From Isoalcanivorax pacificus W11-5 (GTDB taxonomy: Bacteria > Pseudomonadota > Gammaproteobacteria > Pseudomonadales > Alcanivoracaceae), in contig NZ_CP004387.1 of the NCBI RefSeq assembly GCF_000299335.2, forward strand, positions 186,001 to 250,000: a stretch of 64,000 nt of DNA, given 5' to 3'. Numbering within the stretch: position 1 is the stretch's first letter; every line of letters begins with the position of its first letter. Below the pieces are notes generated by a model. The model saw nothing but the letters and a program-made list of their open reading frames with translations, ran no database searches and had not been told where the DNA came from. The translations under genes and the position numbers were made by a program. Shown here one piece after another: positions 44,445 through 53,330 of the stretch.

Positions 44445-45230
44445 ATGGGTGAGTCTGTCGCCTGTCCGGAAATCGTTGTCAGCCGCGAGGGCGGCATCCT
44501 TGAAATCAGCATTCGCCGGCCGGACCGCCGCAATGCCCTGACCCATCCCATGTACGACGCCATGACGGCGGCACTGGCCGAAGCCGATGCCGATCCGGGC
44601 GTGCGGGTGGCACTGATCACCGGCACCGAAGACTGCTTCACCGCCGGCAACGACATGGTGGAATTTCTGCAGAACCCGCCCAAGGGCAACGATTCGCCGG
44701 TGATGCGTTTTCTGGATCAGATTCTGATGCAGGAAAAGCCCATCGTGGCGGCGGTGAACGGCCCGGCCGTAGGCATTGGCACCACCCTGCTGCTGCACTG
44801 CGATCTGGTGTATTGCGCCCGTGGCGCGCGCCTGCAGATGCCGTTCGTAAGCCTGGGCCTGTGCCCGGAAGCCGGCGCCAGTTATCTGCTGCCGCAGATC
44901 ATGGGCCACCCGCGTGCGGCGCAACTGCTGATGCTGGCGGAGACCTTCACGGGCGAGCAGGCGGTGGAGTACGGGCTGGCCAATGCCGTGTACGACGACG
45001 GTGAATACCTGCAGAAAGCGCGTGAAGCGTGCGCGCGCCTGGCGGCACAACCGCCGGCCTCGGTGCGCATGACCAAAGCGTTCCTGCGCCAGCCGCAGCG
45101 TGACGCGGTGGCGAAACAGATGCGCGCGGAAGGCGACGCTTTCCTGGCACGTCTGGGCGCGCCGGAAGCGCGTGAGGCGATGATGGCCTTCATGGAAAAG
45201 CGCAAGCCGGATTTCAGCCGGTTCGAGTAA
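44445..45230 (+). CDS. Enoyl-CoA hydratase/isomerase family protein
   Basis: A 261-residue crotonase-fold protein. The oxyanion-hole and CoA segments are RPDRRNALTHPMYDAMTAAL, TAGNDMVEFL and AAVNGPAVGIGTTLLLHCDL. Glutamate in CPEAGASYLLPQIMG matches the position of the E-rich catalytic region of hydratases, but the first catalytic Glu position is not obvious, so an isomerase-like reaction (short-chain enoyl-CoA isomerase, PaaG/FadB-type) is also possible. It stands as a single gene ending near a hairpin shared with the convergent imelysin-like gene. Confidence 0.88.
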   Translation: MGESVACPEIVVSREGGILEISIRRPDRRNALTHPMYDAMTAALAEADADPGVRVALITGTEDCFTAGNDMVEFLQNPPKGNDSPVMRFLDQILMQEKPIVAAVNGPAVGIGTTLLLHCDLVYCARGARLQMPFVSLGLCPEAGASYLLPQIMGHPRAAQLLMLAETFTGEQAVEYGLANAVYDDGEYLQKAREACARLAAQPPASVRMTKAFLRQPQRDAVAKQMRAEGDAFLARLGAPEAREAMMAFMEKRKPDFSRFE

Positions 45231-45241
45231 TGCCCGAAGAG

Positions 45242-45261
45242 GTGGGCGCGTCGGCGCCCAC
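45242..45261. terminator. Bidirectional terminator hairpin
   Basis: GTGGGCGC-GTCG-GCGCCCAC forms a perfect 8-bp stem between the convergent enoyl-CoA hydratase and imelysin-like genes; the latter ends three bases away. Confidence 0.65.
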
Positions 45262-45263
45262 GG

Positions 45264-46310
45264 TCAGTACAGACCTTCCGGCGGCGTGGACAGCAGTTGG
45301 GCCAGCGCCGCCGCGTCCTGCGGCTCCGCCGCCACCTGCTCGATCAGCGCGTTGGCATAGTGCACATCTAGCGTGTTCAGCAGCGCCATCAGTGCCTGGT
45401 GCTGCGGGCTGTCCGCTTTCAGCCACTGGTCCACGGCCGCCCGTGTTTCGGTGACGGCGATCTCCCGCGCGGCCGGTGACATGAACTCGCCGCCGTCGGT
45501 GGCGGTGGCCCCCTCCAGCGCCGCCAGCCGGGCCAGCCGCAGGTAACCGTCGGCCAGTGCCTGCATCAGGGCGGCCGCCAGCGTCCGGGGTGGTACGGCC
45601 TGGGCCGGTTGCACCAGCGCGGTCAGGTCTTCCAGCAGGACGGCGCTGGCGGCGTCCAGGTAGGCGCGACGGCGGTTTTCCGGCAGTTCGCTCAAGGGAA
45701 GCTGGTGGCTGGGGAGCAGTTCGGTCACGGCGGTCACATCCAGCGGCGCGCGCGGTGCCTCGGGCAGGCCGAACAGCAGCAGGTGCAGCACCTGCAGGCC
45801 GACACTGACCTCCGCCGGGTCAGTCATGTCCTGCTGGGCGATCAGGGTATCGGTGTTGAGGGGCAGGGTGACGTCGTAGACCAGCCCGCTTTCCGGCCAG
45901 CCGGGCACCGCGTCCACGTAGCCGGGCAGGATCGGCCAGATGTCGGCGCGGGCCAGCGGATGGGCCAGTGACGGCGCCAGTGTGGCGCGGGTGGCCAGTA
46001 CCGGCCAGGCACGGTTGAAGCCCTGGTAAAGCAGCGTCCAGGCATTGCGTGCAGTGTGCAGCCGGGTGTCGTCAGGGTGTTCGAGCAAGGCGCCCACCGC
46101 TTCGCGGAAGCCGGGTGCGGCCACCACCAGCTTGCGCAGTTGTGGCGCGCTTTCCTCTGCAAAGGCGGCGGCCAGCGCGTCGTACTCTGCGGCGGCCGGG
46201 CTGGCGTGCGGTGCCGGCGCAGGCGCAGGCCGCTCCGGTTCGCGTTCACAGCCGGTCAGCAGGGCCGTGGCCAGGGCCAGCGGCAACAGGGATGTCAGGC
46301 AGGCTTTCAT
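45264..46310 (-). CDS. Imelysin-like (peptidase M75 / IrpA-type) lipoprotein
   Basis: A 348-residue predicted lipoprotein: signal ending ATALLTGCEREPE, a Pro/Ala-rich linker, then an all-helical imelysin domain (ARNAWTLLYQGFNRAWPVLA, the hydrophobic GLQVLHLLLFGLPE segment and helices to the C-terminus). Imelysin-type proteins are periplasmic and often iron-regulated, with a conserved G-x-H-x-x-E motif. Here that motif is replaced by GLQVLH, so the metal site may be lost or changed. No Fur box or efeU-like permease gene adjoins it. Confidence 0.7.
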   Translation of the reverse strand: MKACLTSLLPLALATALLTGCEREPERPAPAPAPHASPAAAEYDALAAAFAEESAPQLRKLVVAAPGFREAVGALLEHPDDTRLHTARNAWTLLYQGFNRAWPVLATRATLAPSLAHPLARADIWPILPGYVDAVPGWPESGLVYDVTLPLNTDTLIAQQDMTDPAEVSVGLQVLHLLLFGLPEAPRAPLDVTAVTELLPSHQLPLSELPENRRRAYLDAASAVLLEDLTALVQPAQAVPPRTLAAALMQALADGYLRLARLAALEGATATDGGEFMSPAAREIAVTETRAAVDQWLKADSPQHQALMALLNTLDVHYANALIEQVAAEPQDAAALAQLLSTPPEGLY

Positions 46311-46374
46311 TATTGTTCCGGCAAGTCAGGTCCCGAAAACGCGCCCGGTGTGGCCCCCCAGCACCGGGTGCGGC

Positions 46375-47028
46375 TCAGCGCAGGCTGATCACCGGCCAGC
46401 CTTTTTCGCGGGCGGTGGCCGCCAGCGTCGGGTCCGGGTCCACGGCTACCGGGTGTTCGACCCGGGACAGCAGCGGCAGATCATTCTGGGAGTCGCTATA
46501 GAAGTAACTGCCGGCAAGGTCATGGCCGCTGTCACGCAACCAGGCTTCCAGGCGCGTTACTTTGCCGTCACGGTAGCAGGGTACGCCGCTGATGTCGCCG
46601 GTGTAGGCGCCGTCGCGGAACTCGGCAGTGGTGGCCAGCAGGTGATCAACGCCCAGGGAGTCGGCAATCGGTCGGGTGACGAAATCATTGGTGGCGGTGA
46701 TGATCAGCAGGAAGTGCCCTTTGGCACGATGTTCCGCCAGCAGTTCAGCCGCCTTTGGCAGCATGATCGCGCTCACTTCATCGCGCATGAACTCTTCGCG
46801 CCAGCGCAGCAGGTCTTGCAACGGGTGCTCGGTGAGCACTTTCAGGGCAAAGCGCAGGTAGGCGGTGATGTCCAGGCGACCGGCCAGGTAGTCCTGGTAG
46901 AACTGGTCGTTGGTGGCCTTATAGCCGTCGGCGTCGATGATGCCGCGCGCCACCAGGTAGTCGCCCCACAGGTGATCGGAATCCCCGGCGATCAGGGTAT
47001 TGTCGAGGTCGAAAATCGCGAGTGTCAT
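46375..47028 (-). CDS. HAD-IB phosphatase, possible histidinol-phosphatase
   Basis: A 217-residue HAD hydrolase: nucleophile motif LAIFDLDNTLIAGDSDHLWG, then the KGHFLLIITATNDFVTRPIA motif II, and DGKVTRLEAWL with the YFYSDSQNDLPLL motif IV. It belongs to the SerB-like HAD-IB subfamily. Its position beside rppH and ptsP matches P. aeruginosa PA0335, reported to act as histidinol-phosphate phosphatase, so that is the best guess. It diverges from rppH with 131 bases between starts. Annotation as a generic phosphoserine phosphatase-like enzyme would also be defensible. Confidence 0.8.
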   Translation of the reverse strand: MTLAIFDLDNTLIAGDSDHLWGDYLVARGIIDADGYKATNDQFYQDYLAGRLDITAYLRFALKVLTEHPLQDLLRWREEFMRDEVSAIMLPKAAELLAEHRAKGHFLLIITATNDFVTRPIADSLGVDHLLATTAEFRDGAYTGDISGVPCYRDGKVTRLEAWLRDSGHDLAGSYFYSDSQNDLPLLSRVEHPVAVDPDPTLAATAREKGWPVISLR

Positions 47029-47072
47029 AGATTCTCCGGCAACGAGGGCGGCACAGGTCTGGAAAAGGCCGC

Positions 47073-47079
47073 TAGAATA
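47073..47079. promoter_or_regulatory. Possible -10 element(s) in the HAD / rppH divergent region
   Basis: CTAGAATAG contains TAGAAT on the plus strand (47073-47078) and TATTCT on the minus strand (47074-47079). No good -35 was found for either direction. Confidence 0.35.
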
Positions 47080-47159
47080 GCAAAGCGGGCCAGAAAAACC
47101 CGCGTTGATCGGTTCAAGCCACGCAGGTTTAATGATGACGTGGCCAGGCAGGCAGGAAG

Positions 47160-47675
47160 ATGACAGGCATTATTGATGAGCAGGGCTTTCGGTTGAACGT
47201 CGGCATTATTCTGGTCGGCGCTGAAGGTCGTGTATTCTGGGGCCGGCGGATCGGCAACCGGGATGCCTGGCAGTTCCCGCAGGGCGGCGTGATGCCGGGC
47301 GAGACACCGGAACAGGCGCTGTACCGTGAACTGGAAGAAGAGGTCGGTCTCACCCAGGGCGATGTAGAGGTGCTGGCCTGCACCGAGGGCTGGCTGAGTT
47401 ACCGCCTGCCACGCCGCTTTCTGCGCCGGCGTGATGATACACGGGGGCCGCAGTGCATTGGCCAGCGGCAGAAATGGTTCCTGTTGCGGCTGGTCAGTGA
47501 CGAGCAGCGCATTGATCTGGCCCGCAGTGACACACCGGAATTCGAGTCCTGGCGCTGGGTGAGTTACTGGTATCCGATCCGCAAGGTGGTGCATTTCAAG
47601 CGCGGGGTCTATGCCCGCGCCCTGAAGGAACTGGCGCCGATCATGCGGCGCGAGGCCTATCTGAAACAGTCCTGA
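47160..47675 (+). CDS. rppH: RNA pyrophosphohydrolase
   Basis: RppH removes pyrophosphate from triphosphorylated mRNA 5' ends, triggering RNase E decay. The 171-residue protein has the family [20 protein letters not shown], the [12 protein letters not shown] segment and a full Nudix box ([22 protein letters not shown]). The start [15 protein letters not shown] is close to E. coli MIDDDGYRPNVG. The last codons (LKQS-stop) are the first unit of a 22-base tandem repeat that runs on to 47728. It is followed by ptsP, as in Pseudomonas and E. coli. Confidence 0.95.
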   Translation: MTGIIDEQGFRLNVGIILVGAEGRVFWGRRIGNRDAWQFPQGGVMPGETPEQALYRELEEEVGLTQGDVEVLACTEGWLSYRLPRRFLRRRDDTRGPQCIGQRQKWFLLRLVSDEQRIDLARSDTPEFESWRWVSYWYPIRKVVHFKRGVYARALKELAPIMRREAYLKQS

Positions 47676-47728
47676 ACCACTGAAGAAACAGTTCTTAACC
47701 GTTAAAGAAACAGTCCTGAACCATTAAA
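47663..47728 (+). repeat. Three-copy 22-bp tandem repeat spanning the rppH stop
   Basis: Units at 47663-47684, 47685-47706 and 47707-47728 share GAAACAGTCCTGAACCA with a few substitutions. The first unit includes the rppH stop (AAACAGTCCTGA); a fourth partial unit (ACAG) follows. The array fills most of the rppH-ptsP gap. Confidence 0.9.
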
Positions 47729-47754
47729 ACAGCCATCACCCAAGGCAGACCTGC

Positions 47755-50022
47755 ATGCTCGACACCCTCCGGCGAATCGTCCAGGAAGTGAACAGTGCCG
47801 CCGACCTGAAGAGCGCGCTGGACCTGATGGCGCGCCGGGTACGCGACGCCATGGGCACCGAAGTCTGTTCGATCTATCTGCTCGACAGCTCCGGGCAACG
47901 CTATGTGCTGATGGCCTCCGAAGGCCTCAAGCGCGAGGCGATTGGCCGGGTCAGCCTGGGCATCGCCGAAGGCCTGATTGGCCAGGTCGGTCTGCGCGAA
48001 GAGCCGATCAACCTTGAAGATGCCTTCGTGCATCCGAAATTCCACTACCTGTCGGAAACCGGCGAAGACCCTTTCCATGCCTTTCTCGGCGTGCCGGTCA
48101 TGCATCACGGCCGCGTGCTTGGCGTGCTGGTGGTACAGCAGCGCGATGCGCGCCGGTTCGACCAGAGTGAAGAGGCGTTCCTGGTCACCATCTCCGCACA
48201 GCTTTCCGCCGTGGTGGCGCACGCCCGTGCCACCGGCGCGCTGGACGACCTGGATACGCAGGAACTGCTGCCGAAGATCTACGACGGCCAGCCCGGTGCG
48301 TCCGGTGCGGCCATCGGCACCGCCGTGCTGCTGTTCCCGCCGGCGGACCTCGGTTCCGTGCCGGACCGTGAACCGGAAAACATCGATGCCGAAGTCAGCC
48401 TGCTGGAATCGGCGCTGATGCGCGTGCGCACCGACGTGCGTGCGCTGGCAGACCGCGCCAAGGGACGGCTGGGCAACGAGGAACAGGCACTGTTCGATGT
48501 CTACCTGCGCATGCTCGACAAACACGCGCTGGCGGGCGAGATCGTCGCCAAGATTCGCGAGGGCCATTGGGCGCAGGGCGCGTTGCGCATCGTGATCGAG
48601 GCGCACATCCGCAACTTCGAGCTGATGGATGACGAATACCTGCGCGAACGGGCGGCGGATGTCCGTGATCTCGGTCGCCGTGTGCTGGCCGAGTTGCAAA
48701 GCCGCAACCGGCGGGTGCAGGAGTTTCCCGAACAATCCATCCTGCTGGGCGAGGAAATCACGCCGACCATGCTGATGGAAGTGCCCCAGGACCGTATCAA
48801 GGGCATTGCCGCCGTGCAGGGCTCGCGCAACTCGCACATGGCGATCGTGGCGCGGGCGATGGGCATTCCCACCGTGGTGGGCGCGCAGGGCATGCCGCTG
48901 AAACAGCTCGATGGCAAAGAGGTCATCGTCGACGGCTTCCGGGGTCGGCTGGTGGCCAACGCCTCGGTGGAATTGAAGCAGCAGTTCGAGGCGATCATTG
49001 CCGAGGAACTCACGCTCCAGGCCGGCCTGGAAAAGCTGCGCGAATTGCCGGCAGAAACCGAGGATGGCTACCGCATCCAGGTGCAGGTGAACACCGGCCT
49101 GATGACCGATATTTCGCGTTCACTGGAACGCGGCGCGGAGGGCGTGGGCCTGTACCGCACCGAAATCCCGTTCATGATGCGCGACCGGTTTCCGTCCGAG
49201 GAAGAACAGCGGCAGATTTACCGCGAACAGTTGCAGGCGTTCGCACCCTACCCGGTCACCATGCGCACCCTGGACGTGGGCGGTGACAAGGCGCTGCCCT
49301 ATTTCCCGATCAAGGAGGAAAACCCGTTCCTCGGCTGGCGCGGTATCCGCGTGACACTGGATCACCCGGAAATCTTCATGGTGCAGGTGCGTGCCATGCT
49401 CAAGGCCAGCCAGGGGCTGGACAACCTGCGCATCATGCTGCCGATGGTGACGTCGGTGTTCGAGGCGGAGGACGCGCAGCACCTGATCCACCGTGCCTGG
49501 CTGGAGGTGTGCGAAGAAGGCATCGACGTGCCGATGCCACCGGTGGGGGTGATGATCGAAGTGCCGGCGGCGGTGTATCAGGCACGCGCGCTGGCGCAGC
49601 GGGTGGATTTCCTGTCCGTCGGCACCAACGACCTGACCCAGTACCTGCTGGCGGTGGACCGCAACAACCGCCAGGTGGCGGACCTGTACAACTCCTACCA
49701 CCCGGCGGTGCTGCACGCACTGATGCTGGTGGTCGAGGCCGCGCGCGAAGAAGAAAAGCCGGTGTCCGTATGTGGCGAGATGGCAGGGGAACCGGGATCG
49801 GCATTGCTGCTCACGGCGATGGGGTTCCAGGCGCTGTCCATGAACGCCTCCAACCTGCTCAAGGTGAAGGCGGCGATCCGCAAGGTGAAGATCGGTTTCG
49901 CCCGTAAACTGCTCAACGAAGTGCTGGCGATGGACAACGGCGAGGTGATCTCATCCTACGTCGACCTGCAACTGGAGAAGGCTGGCCTGGGCGAGCTGCT
50001 GCACCATCGGCGCAGCGTGTAG
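47755..50022 (+). CDS. ptsP: Phosphoenolpyruvate-protein phosphotransferase PtsP (EI-Ntr)
   Basis: PtsP starts the nitrogen-related PTS by autophosphorylating from PEP and passing phosphate to NPr and EIIA-Ntr, which regulate potassium, stress and nitrogen responses. The 755 residues (E. coli about 748) consist of an N-terminal GAF sensor domain (residues about 1-160, EGLIGQVGLREEPINLEDAF), an EI-N domain with phospho-histidine H361 in GSRNSHMAIVARAMGIPTVVG-type context, and the PEP-binding TIM barrel (GLYRTEIPFMMRDRFPSEE, VGTNDLTQYLLAVDRNN, SVCGEMAGEPGSALLL). It lies 79 bases after rppH. Confidence 0.95.
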   Translation: MLDTLRRIVQEVNSAADLKSALDLMARRVRDAMGTEVCSIYLLDSSGQRYVLMASEGLKREAIGRVSLGIAEGLIGQVGLREEPINLEDAFVHPKFHYLSETGEDPFHAFLGVPVMHHGRVLGVLVVQQRDARRFDQSEEAFLVTISAQLSAVVAHARATGALDDLDTQELLPKIYDGQPGASGAAIGTAVLLFPPADLGSVPDREPENIDAEVSLLESALMRVRTDVRALADRAKGRLGNEEQALFDVYLRMLDKHALAGEIVAKIREGHWAQGALRIVIEAHIRNFELMDDEYLRERAADVRDLGRRVLAELQSRNRRVQEFPEQSILLGEEITPTMLMEVPQDRIKGIAAVQGSRNSHMAIVARAMGIPTVVGAQGMPLKQLDGKEVIVDGFRGRLVANASVELKQQFEAIIAEELTLQAGLEKLRELPAETEDGYRIQVQVNTGLMTDISRSLERGAEGVGLYRTEIPFMMRDRFPSEEEQRQIYREQLQAFAPYPVTMRTLDVGGDKALPYFPIKEENPFLGWRGIRVTLDHPEIFMVQVRAMLKASQGLDNLRIMLPMVTSVFEAEDAQHLIHRAWLEVCEEGIDVPMPPVGVMIEVPAAVYQARALAQRVDFLSVGTNDLTQYLLAVDRNNRQVADLYNSYHPAVLHALMLVVEAAREEEKPVSVCGEMAGEPGSALLLTAMGFQALSMNASNLLKVKAAIRKVKIGFARKLLNEVLAMDNGEVISSYVDLQLEKAGLGELLHHRRSV

Positions 50023-50033
50023 GCGGGTGGCTG

Positions 50034-50051
50034 CACCGCCCTCCTGCGGTG
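50034..50051 (+). terminator. Weak terminator-like hairpin after ptsP
   Basis: CACCGC and GCGGTG form a 6-bp stem with a 6-base loop, 12 bases after the ptsP stop; no U-tract. Confidence 0.4.
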
Positions 50052-50159
50052 GTCATTTCGGCCTGAACGGGCCTTTAGCTGCCCGGGAGGCCTCGCTATG
50101 ATGCGCCGCTGTTTCGCCCGGCAGGCACGCCGGGACTGACCTGACACGGGGACCTGACA

Positions 50160-50834
50160 ATGCAGAATGTGGTGGCGATTCCGGCCAATCCGGCACTCGT
50201 GAACAGCACTGAGGATTTCCTGCGCGCCGTTTCCCACGGCGGTAATGGCGCCGAGGCCTTCATCACCATGGTGGACCGCCTGACCGACCGCATGCTCGGG
50301 CTGTTCCTGCTGGAGCCGGCGGAAATGGCGCAGATTTCATCCGGGCAGCGCAAGGTGATCGATTTTGCCGTGTCCACCGCCAGCAAGGCCTCGCACATGC
50401 TGACGCGGCAGATCTACAAGAAGACCACCAACGCCGAGTTCGCGCCGATCGTGCGCAACGTCGAGGCCATGTACTGGCCGGCGGGGGAGGACAACGACCA
50501 GCAGGCGCAGATCAGCTTCCCGGTCGATGCGGCCTTCGCGGACGACTTTCGCCGTGCCGCCGAGGCGTGCCTGGCCGGTCGCGGCCAGGAGGAAGTGGTG
50601 CTGGTGACGCGCGTCATGGACCAGCTCAACGACGCCATCCTGGACAACATCTTCGTGGCGCAGACGCGGCTGGTGAAAATCGGCTTCGTCACCCAGAAAG
50701 CCCTGAACGTGGGCATCGAGGGCAGCCGCAAGGCGGTGCGCGCGGTGAACGCCAAGGTGCTGCGCGGCCTCAGCAACGAAGAACTCAAGCTGTTCATGCG
50801 CCACTACGGCCAGATCATCAAGCAGCGCGGCTGA
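50160..50834 (+). CDS. Uncharacterised helical protein between ptsP and the NRDE gene
   Basis: A 224-residue soluble protein without a signal peptide or membrane segment. It is predicted mostly alpha-helical with amphipathic helices (AFITMVDRLTDRMLGLFLLE, VMDQLNDAILDNIFVAQTRL, VGIEGSRKAVRAVNAKVLRG) and a basic C-terminus (KLFMRHYGQIIKQRG). No nucleotide or metal motif is visible and I do not recognise the family. It could be a regulatory or phasin-like helical protein. TATGAT upstream at 50097-50102 may be a -10. Confidence 0.6.
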   Translation: MQNVVAIPANPALVNSTEDFLRAVSHGGNGAEAFITMVDRLTDRMLGLFLLEPAEMAQISSGQRKVIDFAVSTASKASHMLTRQIYKKTTNAEFAPIVRNVEAMYWPAGEDNDQQAQISFPVDAAFADDFRRAAEACLAGRGQEEVVLVTRVMDQLNDAILDNIFVAQTRLVKIGFVTQKALNVGIEGSRKAVRAVNAKVLRGLSNEELKLFMRHYGQIIKQRG

Positions 50835-50839
50835 AGCCC

Positions 50840-51595
50840 TCAGCCCTCGCGGCTGTCCCGCGGCGCGCCCTGTGGCGTGCCGTCGGGCTGCCAGCCCTGT
50901 TCCAGCAAGGTCACTTCCCCGTCCGCCCCCAGCCGCACCGCACTGCTGGCCCGCGTGCCGTACTGCGGTGAGCGGATAAAGATCGGTGCTACCAGCCGTT
51001 CCAGTTCCGGGCCCACGCCGGTGTCCGGCAAATGGTCGTCATCCGGGCGCCAGTCGTCATGCAGCAGTGCCAGCAGGTGCTCAGGTCTGGCCTCGCCCTG
51101 CCCCACATGCGCCAGCTTTTCCTTGCCGCGTGTCACCTTGGGCCAGGGTGTATCCAGCAGGCCATTGCTCAGGCCGTGTACGCCGGGTGTCACCGCTTGC
51201 GGCGCCGCGCCACGGTTGCTGAGGTACCAGAGCTGGTCGCCGTCGCCGACCAGCAGGTTGAAGGGGCGGTAGGTATCCTGTTGGTCGGCAATGCGGGCGG
51301 TATAGTCCGACGGTGATTCCCGGCCTTGCAGGAATTGCATCGGCAGGTCGCCACGTGAGCGGGCTGCGTCCGAGACGCGCTCGGCCACCGGCTCGCGGAA
51401 ATTGGTCACGGCGGCGAACCGGCCGTCGCGGGTCACGCCCAGCCAGGTGCCACCGGCGCTCAGATCCAGGCCACAGAAAATGCCCCCGCGCCAGCGTGCG
51501 GCCTCGGCGGGGCGATGATGGAACTCATCACGGTTGGCGGCCACCAATAGCGGGTAGCGAGGGTGGCTTTGCCAGGCGAACAGAATGATGCACAT
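50840..51595 (-). CDS. NRDE (TANGO2) family protein
   Basis: A 251-residue member of the NRDE/TANGO2 family: conserved N-terminal MCIILFAWQSHPRYPLLVAA, the diagnostic NRDE at residues 21-24 followed by FHHRPAEAA, then GGTWLGVTRDGRFAAVTNFR. Cys2 could be an N-terminal nucleophile after Met removal. Family members have been linked to lipid or heme trafficking in eukaryotes; the bacterial role is unknown. It is convergent with the 50160 gene and divergent from the TauE-type permease. Confidence 0.9.
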   Translation of the reverse strand: MCIILFAWQSHPRYPLLVAANRDEFHHRPAEAARWRGGIFCGLDLSAGGTWLGVTRDGRFAAVTNFREPVAERVSDAARSRGDLPMQFLQGRESPSDYTARIADQQDTYRPFNLLVGDGDQLWYLSNRGAAPQAVTPGVHGLSNGLLDTPWPKVTRGKEKLAHVGQGEARPEHLLALLHDDWRPDDDHLPDTGVGPELERLVAPIFIRSPQYGTRASSAVRLGADGEVTLLEQGWQPDGTPQGAPRDSREG

Positions 51596-51672
51596 GCGGG
51601 GAATCCGGTCTGCTGGGGTGCATTACATTTGGACAGCGCCTAGCATAGCACCCTCGGTAGAGGGAGGTCGGC

Positions 51673-52476
51673 GTGGCGCTTGAGTTGATCCCGGTTTATG
51701 TCTTGCTGGGTGTGTTGTCCGGCCTGCTTGGCGGCGCGCTGGGCCTTGGCGGCGGCGTGGTGATCGTGCCCGGCCTGCTGCTGGTGTTCCATCTGCGCGG
51801 CCTGACCGGGAACATGGCGCAGCTGGCGGTGGCCACGTCGCTGGCGACCATCATCGTCACCTCGGTGGGCGCGGTGCGGGCGCATCACCAGCGCGGCAGC
51901 CTGCGCTGGCCGCTGGTGTTCCGGCTCAGCGGCGGCATCGTTGTCGGCGCGTTTGCCGGCGCCTTTGTTGCCGACTGGCTGTCCGGCCCCCGGCTGACGC
52001 AGTTGTTCGGTGTGTTCGCCGTGCTGGTGGCGATCCAGATGATGACCAGCAGTTGGCGCAAGGTGCCGGCGGGGTTGCCGGAACGGCTGCCCGGCACGCC
52101 GGTGCTGGTGGCGGCCGGTGGTGGCATCGGCCTGGTATCGAGCCTGTTCGGCATTGGCGGTGGTTCGCTGACGGTGCCCTTCATGAACGCCTGCCGTGTG
52201 CGCATGCAGGAAGCGGTGGCGGTGTCCTCCGCCTGCGGGTTGCCGATTGCGCTGGCCGGGTGTGTCGGTTTTATCATCGCGGGCTGGGATAATCCGCACC
52301 TGCCGCCGGGCAGCCTGGGCTATGTGTACCTGCCGGCGGCGGTGGGTATCGGCATTGCCAGCTATCCGATGGCCCGCGTTGGCGCGGGCCTGGCCCATCG
52401 GCTGCCGGCGGCGACACTGAAACGTATTTTTGCTGTTGTACTCTGTGTGATCGGCGCGCGCCTGGCGCTGGGCTGA
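51673..52476 (+). CDS. TauE/SafE-type sulfite exporter family permease
   Basis: A 267-residue inner-membrane protein with about eight helices in two homologous halves: [20 protein letters not shown] and, near the middle, [19 protein letters not shown], both typical of the TauE/SafE (YfcA) family. Members export sulfite, sulfonates or organic anions; substrate unknown. GTG start with AGGGAGG nine bases upstream. In Pseudomonas the same gene precedes lgt, as here (47-base gap). Confidence 0.88.
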   Translation: MALELIPVYVLLGVLSGLLGGALGLGGGVVIVPGLLLVFHLRGLTGNMAQLAVATSLATIIVTSVGAVRAHHQRGSLRWPLVFRLSGGIVVGAFAGAFVADWLSGPRLTQLFGVFAVLVAIQMMTSSWRKVPAGLPERLPGTPVLVAAGGGIGLVSSLFGIGGGSLTVPFMNACRVRMQEAVAVSSACGLPIALAGCVGFIIAGWDNPHLPPGSLGYVYLPAAVGIGIASYPMARVGAGLAHRLPAATLKRIFAVVLCVIGARLALG

Positions 52477-52523
52477 TCGGATTTGGCCGGGGCATCCGCC
52501 CGGCCCCTGCAAGGACAAGTGCT

Positions 52524-53330
52524 ATGCTGCAATACCCGGAAATTGATCCGGTGGCGATTGCCATCGGGCCGCTTCAGGTTCACTGGTACGGCTTGATGTA
52601 CCTGTTCGGTTTTGTCGCCGCCTGGTGGCTGGGCACCCGTCGCGCGGCACGCCCCGGCAGTGGCTGGACAGCGCAACAGGTCAGTGACCTGGTGTTCTAC
52701 AGTGCGCTGGGGGTGATTGTCGGCGGCCGGGTAGGCTACACGCTGTTCTATAACTTCTCAGGCTTCCTCAATGACCCGGTCAGCATCGTCAAGCTGTGGC
52801 AGGGCGGCATGTCCTTCCACGGTGGCGCCCTGGGTGTGCTGGTTGCCTTCTGGCTGTTTGCCCGCAAGACCGGCAAGCGCTATTTCGAGGTGGCGGATTT
52901 CATTGTGCCGATGGTGCCGATCGGCCTGTGCGCCGGCCGCATCGGCAACTTCATCAACGGCGAGCTCTGGGGCCGGACCAGCGATGTGCCCTGGGCAATG
53001 GTGTTTCCCAATGACCCGTCGCAACTGGCGCGTCATCCGTCCCAGCTTTACCAGTCGCTGATGGAAGGCCTGTTGTTATTCATCGTGCTGTGGCTGTATT
53101 CCGCCAGGCCGCGTCCGGCGGGCGCAGTGACCGGGTTGTTTGGCGTGGGTTACGGCACCGCCCGTATCGTCGGTGAATTCTTCCGCCAGCCGGATGCGCA
53201 CCTCGGCTTTATCGCCTTTGACTGGCTGACCATGGGCATGCTGCTGAGCACACCGATGGTGCTGATCGGCCTCGGCATGATGGTCTGGGCCTACAGGAAC
53301 AACCCGGTGCCGGGAGCGGTGACACGATGA
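52524..53330 (+). CDS. lgt: Prolipoprotein diacylglyceryl transferase
   Basis: Lgt attaches diacylglycerol to the lipobox cysteine of prolipoproteins in the inner membrane. The 268-residue protein has about seven helices, [14 protein letters not shown] near the start, [11 protein letters not shown], the Lgt signature [14 protein letters not shown] and a conserved [12 protein letters not shown]. Its stop overlaps the thyA start (ATGA). Its substrates in this window would include YcfL, LpoB, the Asp-box protein and the Ig-like giants. Confidence 0.96.
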   Translation: MLQYPEIDPVAIAIGPLQVHWYGLMYLFGFVAAWWLGTRRAARPGSGWTAQQVSDLVFYSALGVIVGGRVGYTLFYNFSGFLNDPVSIVKLWQGGMSFHGGALGVLVAFWLFARKTGKRYFEVADFIVPMVPIGLCAGRIGNFINGELWGRTSDVPWAMVFPNDPSQLARHPSQLYQSLMEGLLLFIVLWLYSARPRPAGAVTGLFGVGYGTARIVGEFFRQPDAHLGFIAFDWLTMGMLLSTPMVLIGLGMMVWAYRNNPVPGAVTR

